A stretch of DNA of 32,413 nt from contig JAEKKP010000093.1 of the NCBI GenBank assembly GCA_019510315.1, forward strand, positions 1 through 32,413, written 5' to 3'. Below are positions 10,538 through 19,106 of the stretch, in pieces; position 1 is the first letter of the stretch; each line of letters opens with the position of its first letter. The stretch comes from Propionibacteriales bacterium (lineage in GTDB: Bacteria; Actinomycetota; Actinomycetes; Propionibacteriales; Nocardioidaceae). The notes beneath the pieces were generated by a model. It was not told where the DNA came from. It was given only the letters and a program-made list of their open reading frames with translations, and did no database searches. The translations under genes and the position numbers were made by a program.

Positions 10538-10966
10538 TCACGGTCTCCAGATCATGCGCGCCTCGCGCGCCCGGCGAAGGCCCGAGCGCAGTCGTTCGCC
10601 GATGTCCGTGTTGCGTCCATAGACGCTGTCCTTGCGGAACACGTCGATGGTCCAGCCGCGTTCGTCGCGAATCCACGCGCGACGCTCCTCATCATGCTGG
10701 ATGTCCTCGGGCTCGGAGTGGAACTCTTCGCCGTCGTACTCGGCGGCGTAGAGACCCGAGGGCAGCGGTACGTCGAGCCGGTAGATCTCGTGTCCCCAGT
10801 CGTCGAGGATTCCGAACTGGGGTTCCGGTGGTGGCAGGCCCGCGTCCAACCAGTGCAGCCGCAGCGCAGACTCTCCGGGCGACTCTGCACGACCGTCGTC
10901 GAGAGGCAGCGGAAAGTCGGCGCCGAGTAGGACGCCGTCAGAGGAGAGCCAGCGCGAGTTGTTCAT
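10538..10966 (-). CDS. Short nuclease-like protein (DUF559/Vsr-type PD-(D/E)XK fold), probably 5'-truncated
   Basis: A 142-residue product resembling only the C-terminal part of actinobacterial DUF559/Vsr-like proteins, which usually have about 150 or more further N-terminal residues (often a winged-helix domain). Seen here are ESPGESALRLHWLDAGLPPP at about 28-47, RLDVPLPSGLYAAEYDGEEFH at 63-83, containing the putative active-site D65 and E76-x-D78, and a terminal helix GERLRSGLRRARE. The ATG at 10966 has no recognisable ribosome site. An in-frame TGA lies 12 codons upstream, with residues resembling the family (HRPGM) between the two. This looks like the surviving 3' end of a longer gene, or a minimal standalone nuclease. 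It is bounded by 26-bp inverted repeats and sits between the convergent genes pgl and rbpA. The fold is recognised by pattern only. Confidence 0.6.
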   Translation of the reverse strand: MNNSRWLSSDGVLLGADFPLPLDDGRAESPGESALRLHWLDAGLPPPEPQFGILDDWGHEIYRLDVPLPSGLYAAEYDGEEFHSEPEDIQHDEERRAWIRDERGWTIDVFRKDSVYGRNTDIGERLRSGLRRAREARMIWRP

Positions 10967-11018
10967 GCCGGGACGATGCCGCTGATCGGGCAGGCCGCGT
11001 CAGCACAATCCACAGACA

Positions 11019-11044
11019 CGCGCGCAACCGCCCGCTCGGCGTAC
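11019..11044 (-). repeat. 26-bp repeat, right inverted copy
   Basis: Read on the minus strand this is GTACGCCGAGCGGGCGGTTG followed by CGCGCG. It matches each left copy (10453-10478 and 10485-10510) at 23 of 26 positions. Its outer base is the last base of the rbpA stop codon TAG, mirroring the way copy 1 starts at the pgl stop. The pair therefore encloses exactly the space between the two convergent stop codons. Confidence 0.8.
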
Positions 11045-11403
11045 TAGAAGATGACTTCGCCGTTCTTGCGGCGGGTGCGGAGGGTCTGGAGAGCCTCGTC
11101 GAGGATGTCCTTGGCCTCCGCGTCGGAGCGACGCTCCTTCACGTAGGCCAGGTGGGTCTTGTACGGCTCGATCTTGGTCGGCGGCGGCGGGTTCTCCGAG
11201 TCGAGGCTCGCCGGCAGTCCGCAGCGCGGGCAGTCCCACGACTCGGGGACCGTCGCCTCCACGGCGAACGCGATCAGCGTGCGGTGCTCGCGCGAGCAGA
11301 AGTACGTGACGTTCTGGCGCGGTGCGGCTTCACCACGCTCCGCCTCGCCCATCGGTCCCGCACCCACACGGCTGCCACGAATGGCATTTCCTCCGCCAGC
11401 CAC
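11044..11403 (-). CDS. rbpA: RNA polymerase-binding protein RbpA
   Basis: Actinobacteria-specific transcription factor that binds RNA polymerase and principal sigma factors and stabilises the open complex. The product is 119 residues, the normal size. The zinc-ribbon-like core is VTYFCSREHRTLIAF followed by WDCPRCGLPA; the sigma-interaction tail PYKTHLAYVKERRS and a C-terminal helix follow. The GTG at 11403 is preceded by GAAGGAGA at 7 bases. It lies 34 bases downstream of secG, probably in the same transcript. Its TAG stop touches the right 26-bp repeat. Confidence 0.96.
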   Translation of the reverse strand: MAGGGNAIRGSRVGAGPMGEAERGEAAPRQNVTYFCSREHRTLIAFAVEATVPESWDCPRCGLPASLDSENPPPPTKIEPYKTHLAYVKERRSDAEAKDILDEALQTLRTRRKNGEVIF

Positions 11404-11437
11404 CAGGTCTCCTTCTCAGTTCCGCACCACAGGGGGA

Positions 11438-11674
11438 TCAGTTGCTGGTCTTGAACAGGAGCCCGAGACCGATGACGCAGGCGAACCAGACCAGCCCGAT
11501 GCCGATCGTGATCCGGTCGAGGTTGCGCTCGGCGACCGACGAGCCACCGAGGCCACTCGACACCCCGCCGCCGAACATGTCGGAGAGTCCACCGCCGCGG
11601 CCCTTGTGGAGCAGCACGAGCAGGATCATCAACATGCTGCTGATGACGAGCAGGATCTCGAAAACGGTGATCAC
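11438..11674 (-). CDS. secG: Preprotein translocase subunit SecG
   Basis: Small membrane subunit of the SecYEG channel. The 78 residues contain two hydrophobic segments (about residues 2-22 and 55-75) separated by a Gly/Ser-rich loop, KGRGGGLSDMFGGGVSSGLG, as in the family. The GTG at 11674 has AGGA about 9 bases upstream. It precedes rbpA. In many actinobacteria secG directly follows tpiA; here a secreted-protein gene lies between them. Confidence 0.94.
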   Translation of the reverse strand: MITVFEILLVISSMLMILLVLLHKGRGGGLSDMFGGGVSSGLGGSSVAERNLDRITIGIGLVWFACVIGLGLLFKTSN

Positions 11675-11803
11675 GGCCGGAATCCTAACTGACGTCGTGC
11701 ATTTTCAGGCACGTGGGCCGTCACTGGACGGACATGTCGTCGTCGCAGAAGCCTTCCTGACCGACGAGTGCACCGTGACGTGGACCTACGCGGCTCGGCG
11801 CAC

Positions 11804-12952
11804 CTATGGTGCTGGGTTGGCGGTCGCGGTGATCGAGACAGTGATCGTGGGCGGATCGTCGTGGGTCAGTGCCAGGTGCCAGGCAGCGGCATCCCGGTCC
11901 GACATCGACCAGATCGTGCGCGCATCGTCGTCGATCCAGGTTGCCAGCTGCCCGGCCGGTGCGCCCATCGCGGAGTTCAGCGAGGTGAATCCATGGTCTG
12001 GGTCCCCGATGAAGGTGGCGATCGGGTGGACTCCGTCGGTCCCCTCACGGACGACGACCGCCGAGGCATCGTGCGCCACGGACGCAGCCCACCCGCGTTG
12101 ACTCAGCTGGCTGGTCCACCGTGCGTTGGTCGGGAGATCCCGGACGTGGGCCGTGTCCACGGTCGCCGCCGTGGTCACGTACGCGAGGAGATGGCCGTCA
12201 CCGGACGCCCCACCGAAGGCGCAGGCCGCCGTTCCGCAGTCGACGACGGGTGCCACGGCGCCGGTCGTGGGCGTCCAGGAGTACACGTATCCACCGATCG
12301 CGTTCGAGAAGTCTGGTCCGGTGGCCGTGCCCGGACTCGCGAAGAGCAGATTCCCGTTGTCCAGGAGCGCGTAGCCGGACGCTGCGTGGACCGTGTCGGG
12401 TGCTGCCGTGAGCCTGCCACTCTGCAGATCGCGGACGTACGGCCGCGAAGCGGCGCAGGTGAACGCGACGAAGCGACCGTCGGGAGTCAGCGAGCTCGGT
12501 CCGACCCCGGTGCACATCGTGTCGAGGGGTGCACCGGTCGGGTCGAGGTCGACCTGCTCGGTCACGCCCGTCGAGAGGTTCCGGACGAACACGTGCGACG
12601 TTGTGGAGTAACCGATGTGCTCGTGGACGCTGTACGCCACGGTCTGCCCGTCCGGGGTGATCCCGATGGCATGGCTTCCCGGTGCGCCCGGGACCAGCAT
12701 GGTGTAGGTGTGGGATCGCGTGTCCAGGAGCGCTGCCTGGAAGACGCCGTTGACGACGAGATCGACCGTCATCACTCCGGTGCTGCCGGCGCCCTGCACC
12801 GGCACGACGGTCGTGAAACCGGGCGGCGGCGCGAATCTATCGGTCGAGACGACGCGGGCGGAGGTTGTTGCCGACGCAGACGAGACGATGGCGAGAACGC
12901 CGACCGCGCTGATCAGGAGAAGCGCCGAGATCGCCGAGGTTGCACGTTGCAT
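11804..12952 (-). CDS. Secreted protein of unknown function, beta-propeller-like
   Basis: Not assigned to a named family. The 382-residue product starts with a Sec-type signal peptide: MQRATS, a hydrophobic core ISALLLISAVGVLAIVSS, and an ASA-TT cleavage-like site near residue 28. The mature part has repeats resembling WD40/TolB-type blades, each pairing a turn such as ITPDGQTVAYS, LTPDGRFVAFTC or GDGHLLAYVT with strands like VFVRNLSTGVTEQV and PYVRDLQSGRL. This suggests an extracytoplasmic propeller. The ATG at 12952 is chosen because the signal peptide starts there; 25 further codons upstream (GTG at 13027) encode an unremarkable polar stretch. It sits between tpiA and secG, genes normally adjacent in related genomes, so it is likely an insertion into a core locus. 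Confidence 0.7.
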   Translation of the reverse strand: MQRATSAISALLLISAVGVLAIVSSASATTSARVVSTDRFAPPPGFTTVVPVQGAGSTGVMTVDLVVNGVFQAALLDTRSHTYTMLVPGAPGSHAIGITPDGQTVAYSVHEHIGYSTTSHVFVRNLSTGVTEQVDLDPTGAPLDTMCTGVGPSSLTPDGRFVAFTCAASRPYVRDLQSGRLTAAPDTVHAASGYALLDNGNLLFASPGTATGPDFSNAIGGYVYSWTPTTGAVAPVVDCGTAACAFGGASGDGHLLAYVTTAATVDTAHVRDLPTNARWTSQLSQRGWAASVAHDASAVVVREGTDGVHPIATFIGDPDHGFTSLNSAMGAPAGQLATWIDDDARTIWSMSDRDAAAWHLALTHDDPPTITVSITATANPAP

Positions 12953-13051
12953 GTCGAGCCCCCATCCACGGCCGGTCGACCGGCTGCTGTTCGGCCCCCC
13001 GCTCGTGTCAACGAACCCGTGCCTCACGGGTCACGGCGGCGTCGCCTGGGC

Positions 13052-13849
13052 TCAGAGGACGGGCATGTCGTAGTAGCGGCAGATGCCGCCGAACTCCTCT
13101 GCCTGGAGGCTCGCCCCACCAACGAGCGCGCCGTCGACGTCGGGCTGCTGCATGATGCCAGCGATGTTCGCGGCCTTCACCGAGCCGCCGTACAGCACGC
13201 GTACGCCGGCAGCCGCCTCAGCTCCGTGGACGTCAGCGATGCCCTGCCGGACCGCTGCGCACACCTCCTGGGCGTCCGCAGGTGTCGCCACCTCGCCCGT
13301 GCCGATCGCCCACACCGGCTCGTAGGCGATCACGAGCCCGGCGACCTGTTCTGCTGTGAAGCCCGCCAGGGACCCGTGCACCTGGTCGACGCAGTGGCTG
13401 ACGTGGCGCCCCTCCTTGCGGATGTCGAGGGCCTCGCCGACGCACACGATCGGCGTCATCCCGGCAGCGAGCGCCTTGTGGGCCTTCGCGCTCACGAGCG
13501 CGTCGTCCTCCTGGTGGTACTCGCGACGCTCCGAGTGGCCGACCACCACGTAGCTGCAGCCGAGCTTGGTCAGCATCGAGGCCGAGATCTCCCCGGTGTA
13601 GGCACCGTCGTCGTGGACGGAGACGTCCTGGGCGCCGTACCGCAGCTGCAGCCGGTCACCGTCGACAAGCGTCTGCACCGAGCGCAGGTCGGTGAACGGC
13701 GGCACGACGACCACCTCCACGCGGCTGTAGTCGTGCTTCTTGTCGGCCAGCGTGAGAGCCAGCTTCTGCACGAGGTGCACGGCCTCGAGGTGGTTGAGGT
13801 TCATCTTCCAGTTGCCTGCCATCAAGGGCAGGCGAGAGCTCTTCGCCAT
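13052..13849 (-). CDS. tpiA: Triosephosphate isomerase
   Basis: Interconverts dihydroxyacetone phosphate and glyceraldehyde-3-phosphate. The product is 265 residues. Catalytic residues are visible: K15 in AGNWKMN, H105 in [10 protein letters not shown], and E177 in [12 protein letters not shown], with the phosphate loop GGSVKAANI near the C terminus. The ATG at 13849 is the only sensible start; its ribosome site is weak. It follows pgk by 51 bases containing a palindromic repeat, in the gap-pgk-tpiA order usual for actinobacteria. Confidence 0.97.
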   Translation of the reverse strand: MAKSSRLPLMAGNWKMNLNHLEAVHLVQKLALTLADKKHDYSRVEVVVVPPFTDLRSVQTLVDGDRLQLRYGAQDVSVHDDGAYTGEISASMLTKLGCSYVVVGHSERREYHQEDDALVSAKAHKALAAGMTPIVCVGEALDIRKEGRHVSHCVDQVHGSLAGFTAEQVAGLVIAYEPVWAIGTGEVATPADAQEVCAAVRQGIADVHGAEAAAGVRVLYGGSVKAANIAGIMQQPDVDGALVGGASLQAEEFGGICRYYDMPVL

Positions 13850-13871
13850 GGCTTCGCTTTCAGAGTTCAGA

Positions 13872-13909
13872 GGTTTCGAGACGGTCGCTGCGCGACCTCC
13901 TCAACCACC
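13872..13909 (-). repeat. Palindromic Nocardioides-type repeat between pgk and tpiA
   Basis: On the minus strand the element starts GGTGGTTGAGGAGGTCGCGC and ends CGTCTCGAAACC. It contains a perfect hairpin, GGTCGC-GCA-GCGACC. Its first bases GGTGGTTGA encode the last codons and the TGA stop of pgk. Both ends (GGTGGTTGAG and TCGAAACC) recur in the 95-bp repeats at 28724-28949, so the two belong to one repeat type. No T tract follows, so a simple intrinsic terminator is not shown. Confidence 0.65.
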
Positions 13910-15094
13910 GTTGAGTACGTCGATCCCCGGGAGCGTCTTGCCCTCGAGGTACTCCAGGCTGGCGCCGCCGCCCGTGGAGATGTGGCCGAACGCGTCGTCG
14001 GCGAAGCCGAGCTGCCGGACCGCGGCCGCCGAGTCGCCCCCGCCGACGACCGACAGGCCGTCGACTTCGGTCAGCGCCTCGGCGACGGCACGGGTGCCGG
14101 CCGCGAAGGCGGGGAACTCGAAGACGCCCATCGGACCGTTCCAGAACACGGTGCGCGCACCACGGATCGCCTCGGCGAACGCGGCACCCGAGTCGGGACC
14201 GATGTCGAGCCCGATCCGGTCGTCGGGGATCTCGTCGGCCGCCACCACGAGCGGCTCGGCGTCGGCGCTGAACTCAGCCGCCACCACGATGTCAGTGGGC
14301 AGCAGGATCTCGACTCCGGAGTCGGTCGCGCGGCGGAGGTACTCACGGCAGGTCTCGACCTGGTCGTCCTCGAGGAGGCTCTTGCCGACCGGATGGCCCT
14401 GGGCCTTGAGGAAGGTGAACACCATCCCGCCGCCGATCAGCAGCCGGTCGGCCTTGCCGAGGAGGTTGTCGATCACGGCGAGCTTGTCGGAGACCTTGGA
14501 CCCGCCGAGCACCACGACGTACGGCCGCTCGGGTGACTCCGTGAGCCGGCGCAACACGTCGATCTCCGCCGCGACGAGGCCGCCCATGGCGTGTGGCAGG
14601 CGCTGGGCGACGTCGTACACGGAGGCCTGCTTGCGGTGCACGACACCGAAGCCGTCGCTCACGAACGCGTCGCCTAGCGCGGCAAGCTGGTCGGCGAACG
14701 CCCCGCGCTCGGCCTCGTCCTTGCTGGTCTCGCCGGCATTGAAGCGGACGTTCTCGAGCAGGGCGACCTGTCCGTCGGCGAGCCCGTCGACCGCGGCGCG
14801 GGCGGACGAGCCGACCGTGTCGGTCGCGAACGTGACCGTGGTGCCCAGGAGCTCACCGAGGCGCACCGCCACCGGCGCGAGTGAGTACGCCGGGTCCGGC
14901 GACCCCTTCGGCCGGCCCAGGTGAGCCATCACGACCACCCGGGCGCCGGCGTCCGCCAGCTGGCGGATCGTCGGCACGCTGGCCCGGATCCGGCCGTCGT
15001 CGGAGATGCTGGAACCGTCGAGCGGGACGTTGAGGTCCGAGCGGACCAGCACCCGCTTTCCCTGAACGTCACCCAGGGTCGAGTACTCCCCCAC
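13901..15094 (-). CDS. pgk: Phosphoglycerate kinase
   Basis: Makes ATP from 1,3-bisphosphoglycerate. The product is 397 residues, the normal length. Motifs are [14 protein letters not shown] at the N terminus, [34 protein letters not shown], the hinge region [11 protein letters not shown], and the nucleotide loop GGGDSAAAV near the C terminus. The GTG at 15094 lies 5 bases after the gap stop and has little ribosome site, suggesting coupling. Upstream open frame is a shadow of gap. The C-terminal NGG and stop are encoded by a palindromic repeat. Confidence 0.96.
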   Translation of the reverse strand: MGEYSTLGDVQGKRVLVRSDLNVPLDGSSISDDGRIRASVPTIRQLADAGARVVVMAHLGRPKGSPDPAYSLAPVAVRLGELLGTTVTFATDTVGSSARAAVDGLADGQVALLENVRFNAGETSKDEAERGAFADQLAALGDAFVSDGFGVVHRKQASVYDVAQRLPHAMGGLVAAEIDVLRRLTESPERPYVVVLGGSKVSDKLAVIDNLLGKADRLLIGGGMVFTFLKAQGHPVGKSLLEDDQVETCREYLRRATDSGVEILLPTDIVVAAEFSADAEPLVVAADEIPDDRIGLDIGPDSGAAFAEAIRGARTVFWNGPMGVFEFPAFAAGTRAVAEALTEVDGLSVVGGGDSAAAVRQLGFADDAFGHISTGGGASLEYLEGKTLPGIDVLNGG

Positions 15095-15099
15095 GCCGC

Positions 15100-16134
<1,035 letters not shown>

Positions 16135-16141
16135 TCACCCG

Positions 16142-16170
16142 ACCTTATCGCGGTCCACGACCACGACGAA
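16142..16170 (-). promoter_or_regulatory. Candidate promoter of gap-pgk-tpiA
   Basis: On the minus strand a -35-like TTCGTC (16170-16165) and a -10-like TAAGGT (16147-16142) are separated by 17 bases. The -10 fits the actinobacterial TAnnnT form; the -35 is poor. An AT-rich stretch (TTTGTTAACGATCAAATT, 16129-16112) follows within the leader, unusual in this GC-rich DNA, and might be a regulator site. The call rests on spacing and position only. Confidence 0.35.
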
Positions 16171-16225
16171 CGCGTTGTCCGGCGTACGTGCCGGTAACCG
16201 CGGACGTAGAGATGGTCGGTCGGGG

Positions 16226-17212
16226 TCAGGCCTCTTCGGCAAGCATCTCCGGGGTCAGCGAGGACTCCGTGTCGGGGATGCCGAGCTCCTCGGCGCGCTT
16301 GTCGGCCATGGCCAGCAACCGGCGGATCCGGCCCGCGATCGCGTCCTTCGTGAGCACCGGGTCGTGGAGCTGGCCGAGCTCCTCGAGCGACGCCTGCTTG
16401 TGCTCGAGACGGAGCCGGCCGGCCAGCTGGAGGTGGTCGGGGATCTCCGCGCCGAGGATCTCCAGGGCGCGCTCGACACGGGCGCCGGCAGCGACCGCCG
16501 CGCGGGCCGAGCGACGCAGGTTGGCGTCGTCGAAGTTCGCGAGCCGGTTGGCCGTGGCGCGCACCTCGCGGCGCATCCGGCGCTCCTCCCACGCCAGCAG
16601 CGACTCGTGGGCACCGAGGCGGGTGAGCAGCTGGCCGATCGCGTCGCCGTCGCGGATGACGACGCGGTCGACGCCGCGCACCTCGCGCGCCTTGGCCGAG
16701 ATGCCGAGTCGACGCGCCGACCCGACGAGTGCGAGCGCCGCCTCGGGCCCCGGGCACGTGACCTCGAGGGAGCTCGAGCGCCCGGGCTCCGTGAGCGAGC
16801 CGTGCGCCAGGAACGCGCCGCGCCAGGCAGCGACCGCGTCGCAGCCCGACCCCGACACGACCTGCGGCGGGAGACCTCGAACGGGTCGGTTGCGCTGGTC
16901 GATCAGACCGGTCTGCCGGGCCAGCGACTCCCCGTCGCGGGCGACGCGGACGATGTAGTGGGTGCCCCGACGCAGGCCGTTGCCCTTGAGCAGCACGACC
17001 TCGGAGTCGTGGCCGTAGACCTCGGCGATGTCCTTGCGGAGACGGCGTGCAGCGGCTCCTGTGTCGAGCTCGGCCTCGACGACGATCCCGCCGTTGACGA
17101 GGTGCAGCGAGTCGGCGAAGCGCAGCATCGAGGAGACCTCTGACTTCCGGCAACATGTCTTCGTCACTGCCGTGCTGGCCAGCTCCGCCTTCACCTGTGC
17201 CGTCATCGCCAT
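16226..17212 (-). CDS. whiA: WhiA, DNA-binding regulator of sporulation/cell division
   Basis: Conserved Gram-positive protein with a degenerate LAGLIDADG homing-endonuclease-like domain and a C-terminal helix-turn-helix. In Streptomyces it controls sporulation septation genes. The product is 328 residues. The N terminus [13 protein letters not shown] is the typical actinobacterial start. The HTH region is [20 protein letters not shown] near the C terminus, preceded by [13 protein letters not shown] chose the ATG at 17212, with AAGGTGG about 7 bases upstream overlapping the stop of the preceding gene. The frame is open further upstream but lacks similarity. It is the last gene of rapZ-yvcK-whiA. 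Confidence 0.95.
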   Translation of the reverse strand: MAMTAQVKAELASTAVTKTCCRKSEVSSMLRFADSLHLVNGGIVVEAELDTGAAARRLRKDIAEVYGHDSEVVLLKGNGLRRGTHYIVRVARDGESLARQTGLIDQRNRPVRGLPPQVVSGSGCDAVAAWRGAFLAHGSLTEPGRSSSLEVTCPGPEAALALVGSARRLGISAKAREVRGVDRVVIRDGDAIGQLLTRLGAHESLLAWEERRMRREVRATANRLANFDDANLRRSARAAVAAGARVERALEILGAEIPDHLQLAGRLRLEHKQASLEELGQLHDPVLTKDAIAGRIRRLLAMADKRAEELGIPDTESSLTPEMLAEEA

Positions 17213-17222
17213 GCGCGCCACC

Positions 17223-18188
17223 TTAGTTCGCTCCCGTGACGCGTGCATACGCTCGGGCAAGTTTCTCGGGATCGTGCTGTCCGGGAGCACCCTGACGAGC
17301 CACGTCGGCGAGCACCAGGCGCGCACCGATGTCCTCCGTCATCGCTTCCAGGGCCGCGGCGTCGTGCACCGATCCGGGATCGGCGAGCACTGTGTGCACC
17401 CGCAGGTCAGGTGCCGTGCGATGGAGTACGGCGAGGTGGTCCTCCGGCGTCCAGCCCTCTGTCTCGCCGGGCTGGGCCTCGAGGTTGAGGGTGACCACGA
17501 CGTTGCCGGGCGTCGTCGCGAGTGCGTCGCGCAGACCGGGGACGAGCAGGTGCGGGATCACCGACGAGTACCACGAACCCGGTCCGAGGACGACCCAGTC
17601 CGCCTCGCCGAGCGCGCGCGTCGCCTCGGGACAGGCCTTAGGGTCAGCCGGCTCCAGGCTCACCTCGACCACCTCACCCGGTGTCGTCGCGACGGCGACC
17701 TGCCCGCGAACAGTGCTGATCTCGTCGGGCTTCGCCGGGTCCGCACCTCGCACCCGGGCCATGATGTCGATCGGCGTGATCGCCATCGGCAGCACCCGGC
17801 CGCGCGCGCCCAGCAGGCTGCCCACCCAGTCGAGGCCGGAGACATGGTCGCCGAGGAGCTGCCAGAGCGCGACGATCAGCAGGTTGCCGACGGAGTGCCC
17901 GTCCATCTCTCCGTCGGACTCGAACCGATGCTGCAGGACCCGCGCCCAGGTCTGCCCCCAGCGGTCGTCGCCGCAGAGCGCAGCGAGTGCCATCCGCAGG
18001 TCGCCGGGCGGGAGAACACCGAACTCCTCCCTGAGCCGACCGGACGAGCCGCCGTTGTCCGCGACCGTGACGACCGCCGTGAGATCGGAGGTCAGCCGCC
18101 GAAGCGCCGCCAGCGATGCCGCCAGACCGTGACCGCCACCCAGGGCGACGACCGCAGGCTCGGACGACCAGGCCACGCCCGAGCTCAC
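17223..18188 (-). CDS. yvcK: YvcK/CofD-like protein (gluconeogenesis factor family)
   Basis: Putative sugar-nucleotide-binding protein; B. subtilis YvcK (GlmR) affects growth on gluconeogenic carbon sources and cell-wall precursor supply. The product is 321 residues. Motifs include [14 protein letters not shown] at the N terminus, [26 protein letters not shown], and [20 protein letters not shown], all typical of the family. The GTG at 18188 overlaps the rapZ stop by four bases (GTGA). The stop TAA at 17225 forms part of the whiA ribosome site. The rapZ-yvcK-whiA order is conserved across Gram-positive bacteria. Confidence 0.93.
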   Translation of the reverse strand: MSSGVAWSSEPAVVALGGGHGLAASLAALRRLTSDLTAVVTVADNGGSSGRLREEFGVLPPGDLRMALAALCGDDRWGQTWARVLQHRFESDGEMDGHSVGNLLIVALWQLLGDHVSGLDWVGSLLGARGRVLPMAITPIDIMARVRGADPAKPDEISTVRGQVAVATTPGEVVEVSLEPADPKACPEATRALGEADWVVLGPGSWYSSVIPHLLVPGLRDALATTPGNVVVTLNLEAQPGETEGWTPEDHLAVLHRTAPDLRVHTVLADPGSVHDAAALEAMTEDIGARLVLADVARQGAPGQHDPEKLARAYARVTGAN

Positions 18189-19105
18189 TCGCGGCCCAGG
18201 TCGCGGTGCGTGGCGGAGGCCTCCATGCCCAGGGCGCGCAATCGCGTCGCGATCTCCTCGGCCATGGCGACGCTGCGGTGCTTGCCGCCGGTGCAGCCGA
18301 TCGCGACCGTCATGAACCGCTTGCCCTCGCGGAGGTAGCCCTCGCCGACGGTCTCGATCACCGGGATGTAGCGCTCGAGGAACGTCTTGGCGTCCGCCCG
18401 GCCGGTGACGTACTCGATCACGCCGGCGTCCTTGCCGGTGAAGTCACGCAGCTCGGCGACCCAGTACGGGTTGGGCAGAAAGCGCATGTCGGCCAAGAGG
18501 TCGGCGTCGACCGGGACGCCGTACTTGAAGCCGAAGCTGACGACCGTGACCCTCAGGGCGGTCGTGCCGGGGGCGCCGAACGCCTGCGCCACCTTGTCCT
18601 TGAGCTGGTGGAGGTTGAGCTGGGTCGTGTCGATGACGACGTCGGCGTCTCCGCGCAGCTGCGTCATGACGCTGCGCTCGCGGTCGATGCCCTCGAGCAG
18701 CCGGCCGCCGGCCTGGAGCGGGTGCGGGCGGCGCGCGGCCTCCTGACGACGGACCAGGATGTCGTCGTCGGCCTCGAGGAACAGCAACGAGGTACGCCGG
18801 GTCGGCAGGTGCTGCGCCAGCTGCTCGCGCAGCGTGTGGAACGACGTGCCACCGCGTACGTCGACGAGCACGGCGATCGGCTGGTCGCGGCCCTTCTGCT
18901 CGTCGACCAGCCGGACCACCTCGGTGACGAGCTCCGGCGGAAGGTTGTCGACGACGAAGTAGCCGAGGTCCTCGAGCTCCTTGGCCGCGGTGCTGCGTCC
19001 GGCGCCGGTCATGCCGGTCACCACGACGAGCTCGCCGAGCTCGGGCGATGCGCCGACCGCCGGCATCTCGCCGGTGTCGTCGCTGGACCTCGGCTCTGCG
19101 GTCAT
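18185..19105 (-). CDS. rapZ: RapZ-family nucleotide-binding protein
   Basis: P-loop protein; in E. coli RapZ guides RNase E to the GlmZ RNA, while the role in actinobacteria is not settled. The product is 306 residues. Walker A is GMTGAGRST at residues 31-39, followed by DLGYFVVDNLPPEL. The C-terminal domain contains FGFKYGVP, MRFLPNPYW and the conserved GCTGGKHRSVAMAE. The N-terminal 24 residues are polar and variable. The ATG at 19105 starts one base after the uvrC stop. Its end overlaps the yvcK start. Confidence 0.94.
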   Translation of the reverse strand: MTAEPRSSDDTGEMPAVGASPELGELVVVTGMTGAGRSTAAKELEDLGYFVVDNLPPELVTEVVRLVDEQKGRDQPIAVLVDVRGGTSFHTLREQLAQHLPTRRTSLLFLEADDDILVRRQEAARRPHPLQAGGRLLEGIDRERSVMTQLRGDADVVIDTTQLNLHQLKDKVAQAFGAPGTTALRVTVVSFGFKYGVPVDADLLADMRFLPNPYWVAELRDFTGKDAGVIEYVTGRADAKTFLERYIPVIETVGEGYLREGKRFMTVAIGCTGGKHRSVAMAEEIATRLRALGMEASATHRDLGRE

Positions 19106-19106
19106 C

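Noticed and set aside
11696-11713. Small hairpin CGTGC/GCACG between the secreted protein gene and secG as a terminator.
   Set aside because: The stem is only five pairs with an eight-base loop and no T tract on either strand.
11768-14536. A 922-codon plus-strand frame across the secreted protein gene, tpiA and pgk.
   Set aside because: Opposite three genes with clear signals or motifs. Composition is Arg/Asp/Val/His-rich with no recognisable domain.
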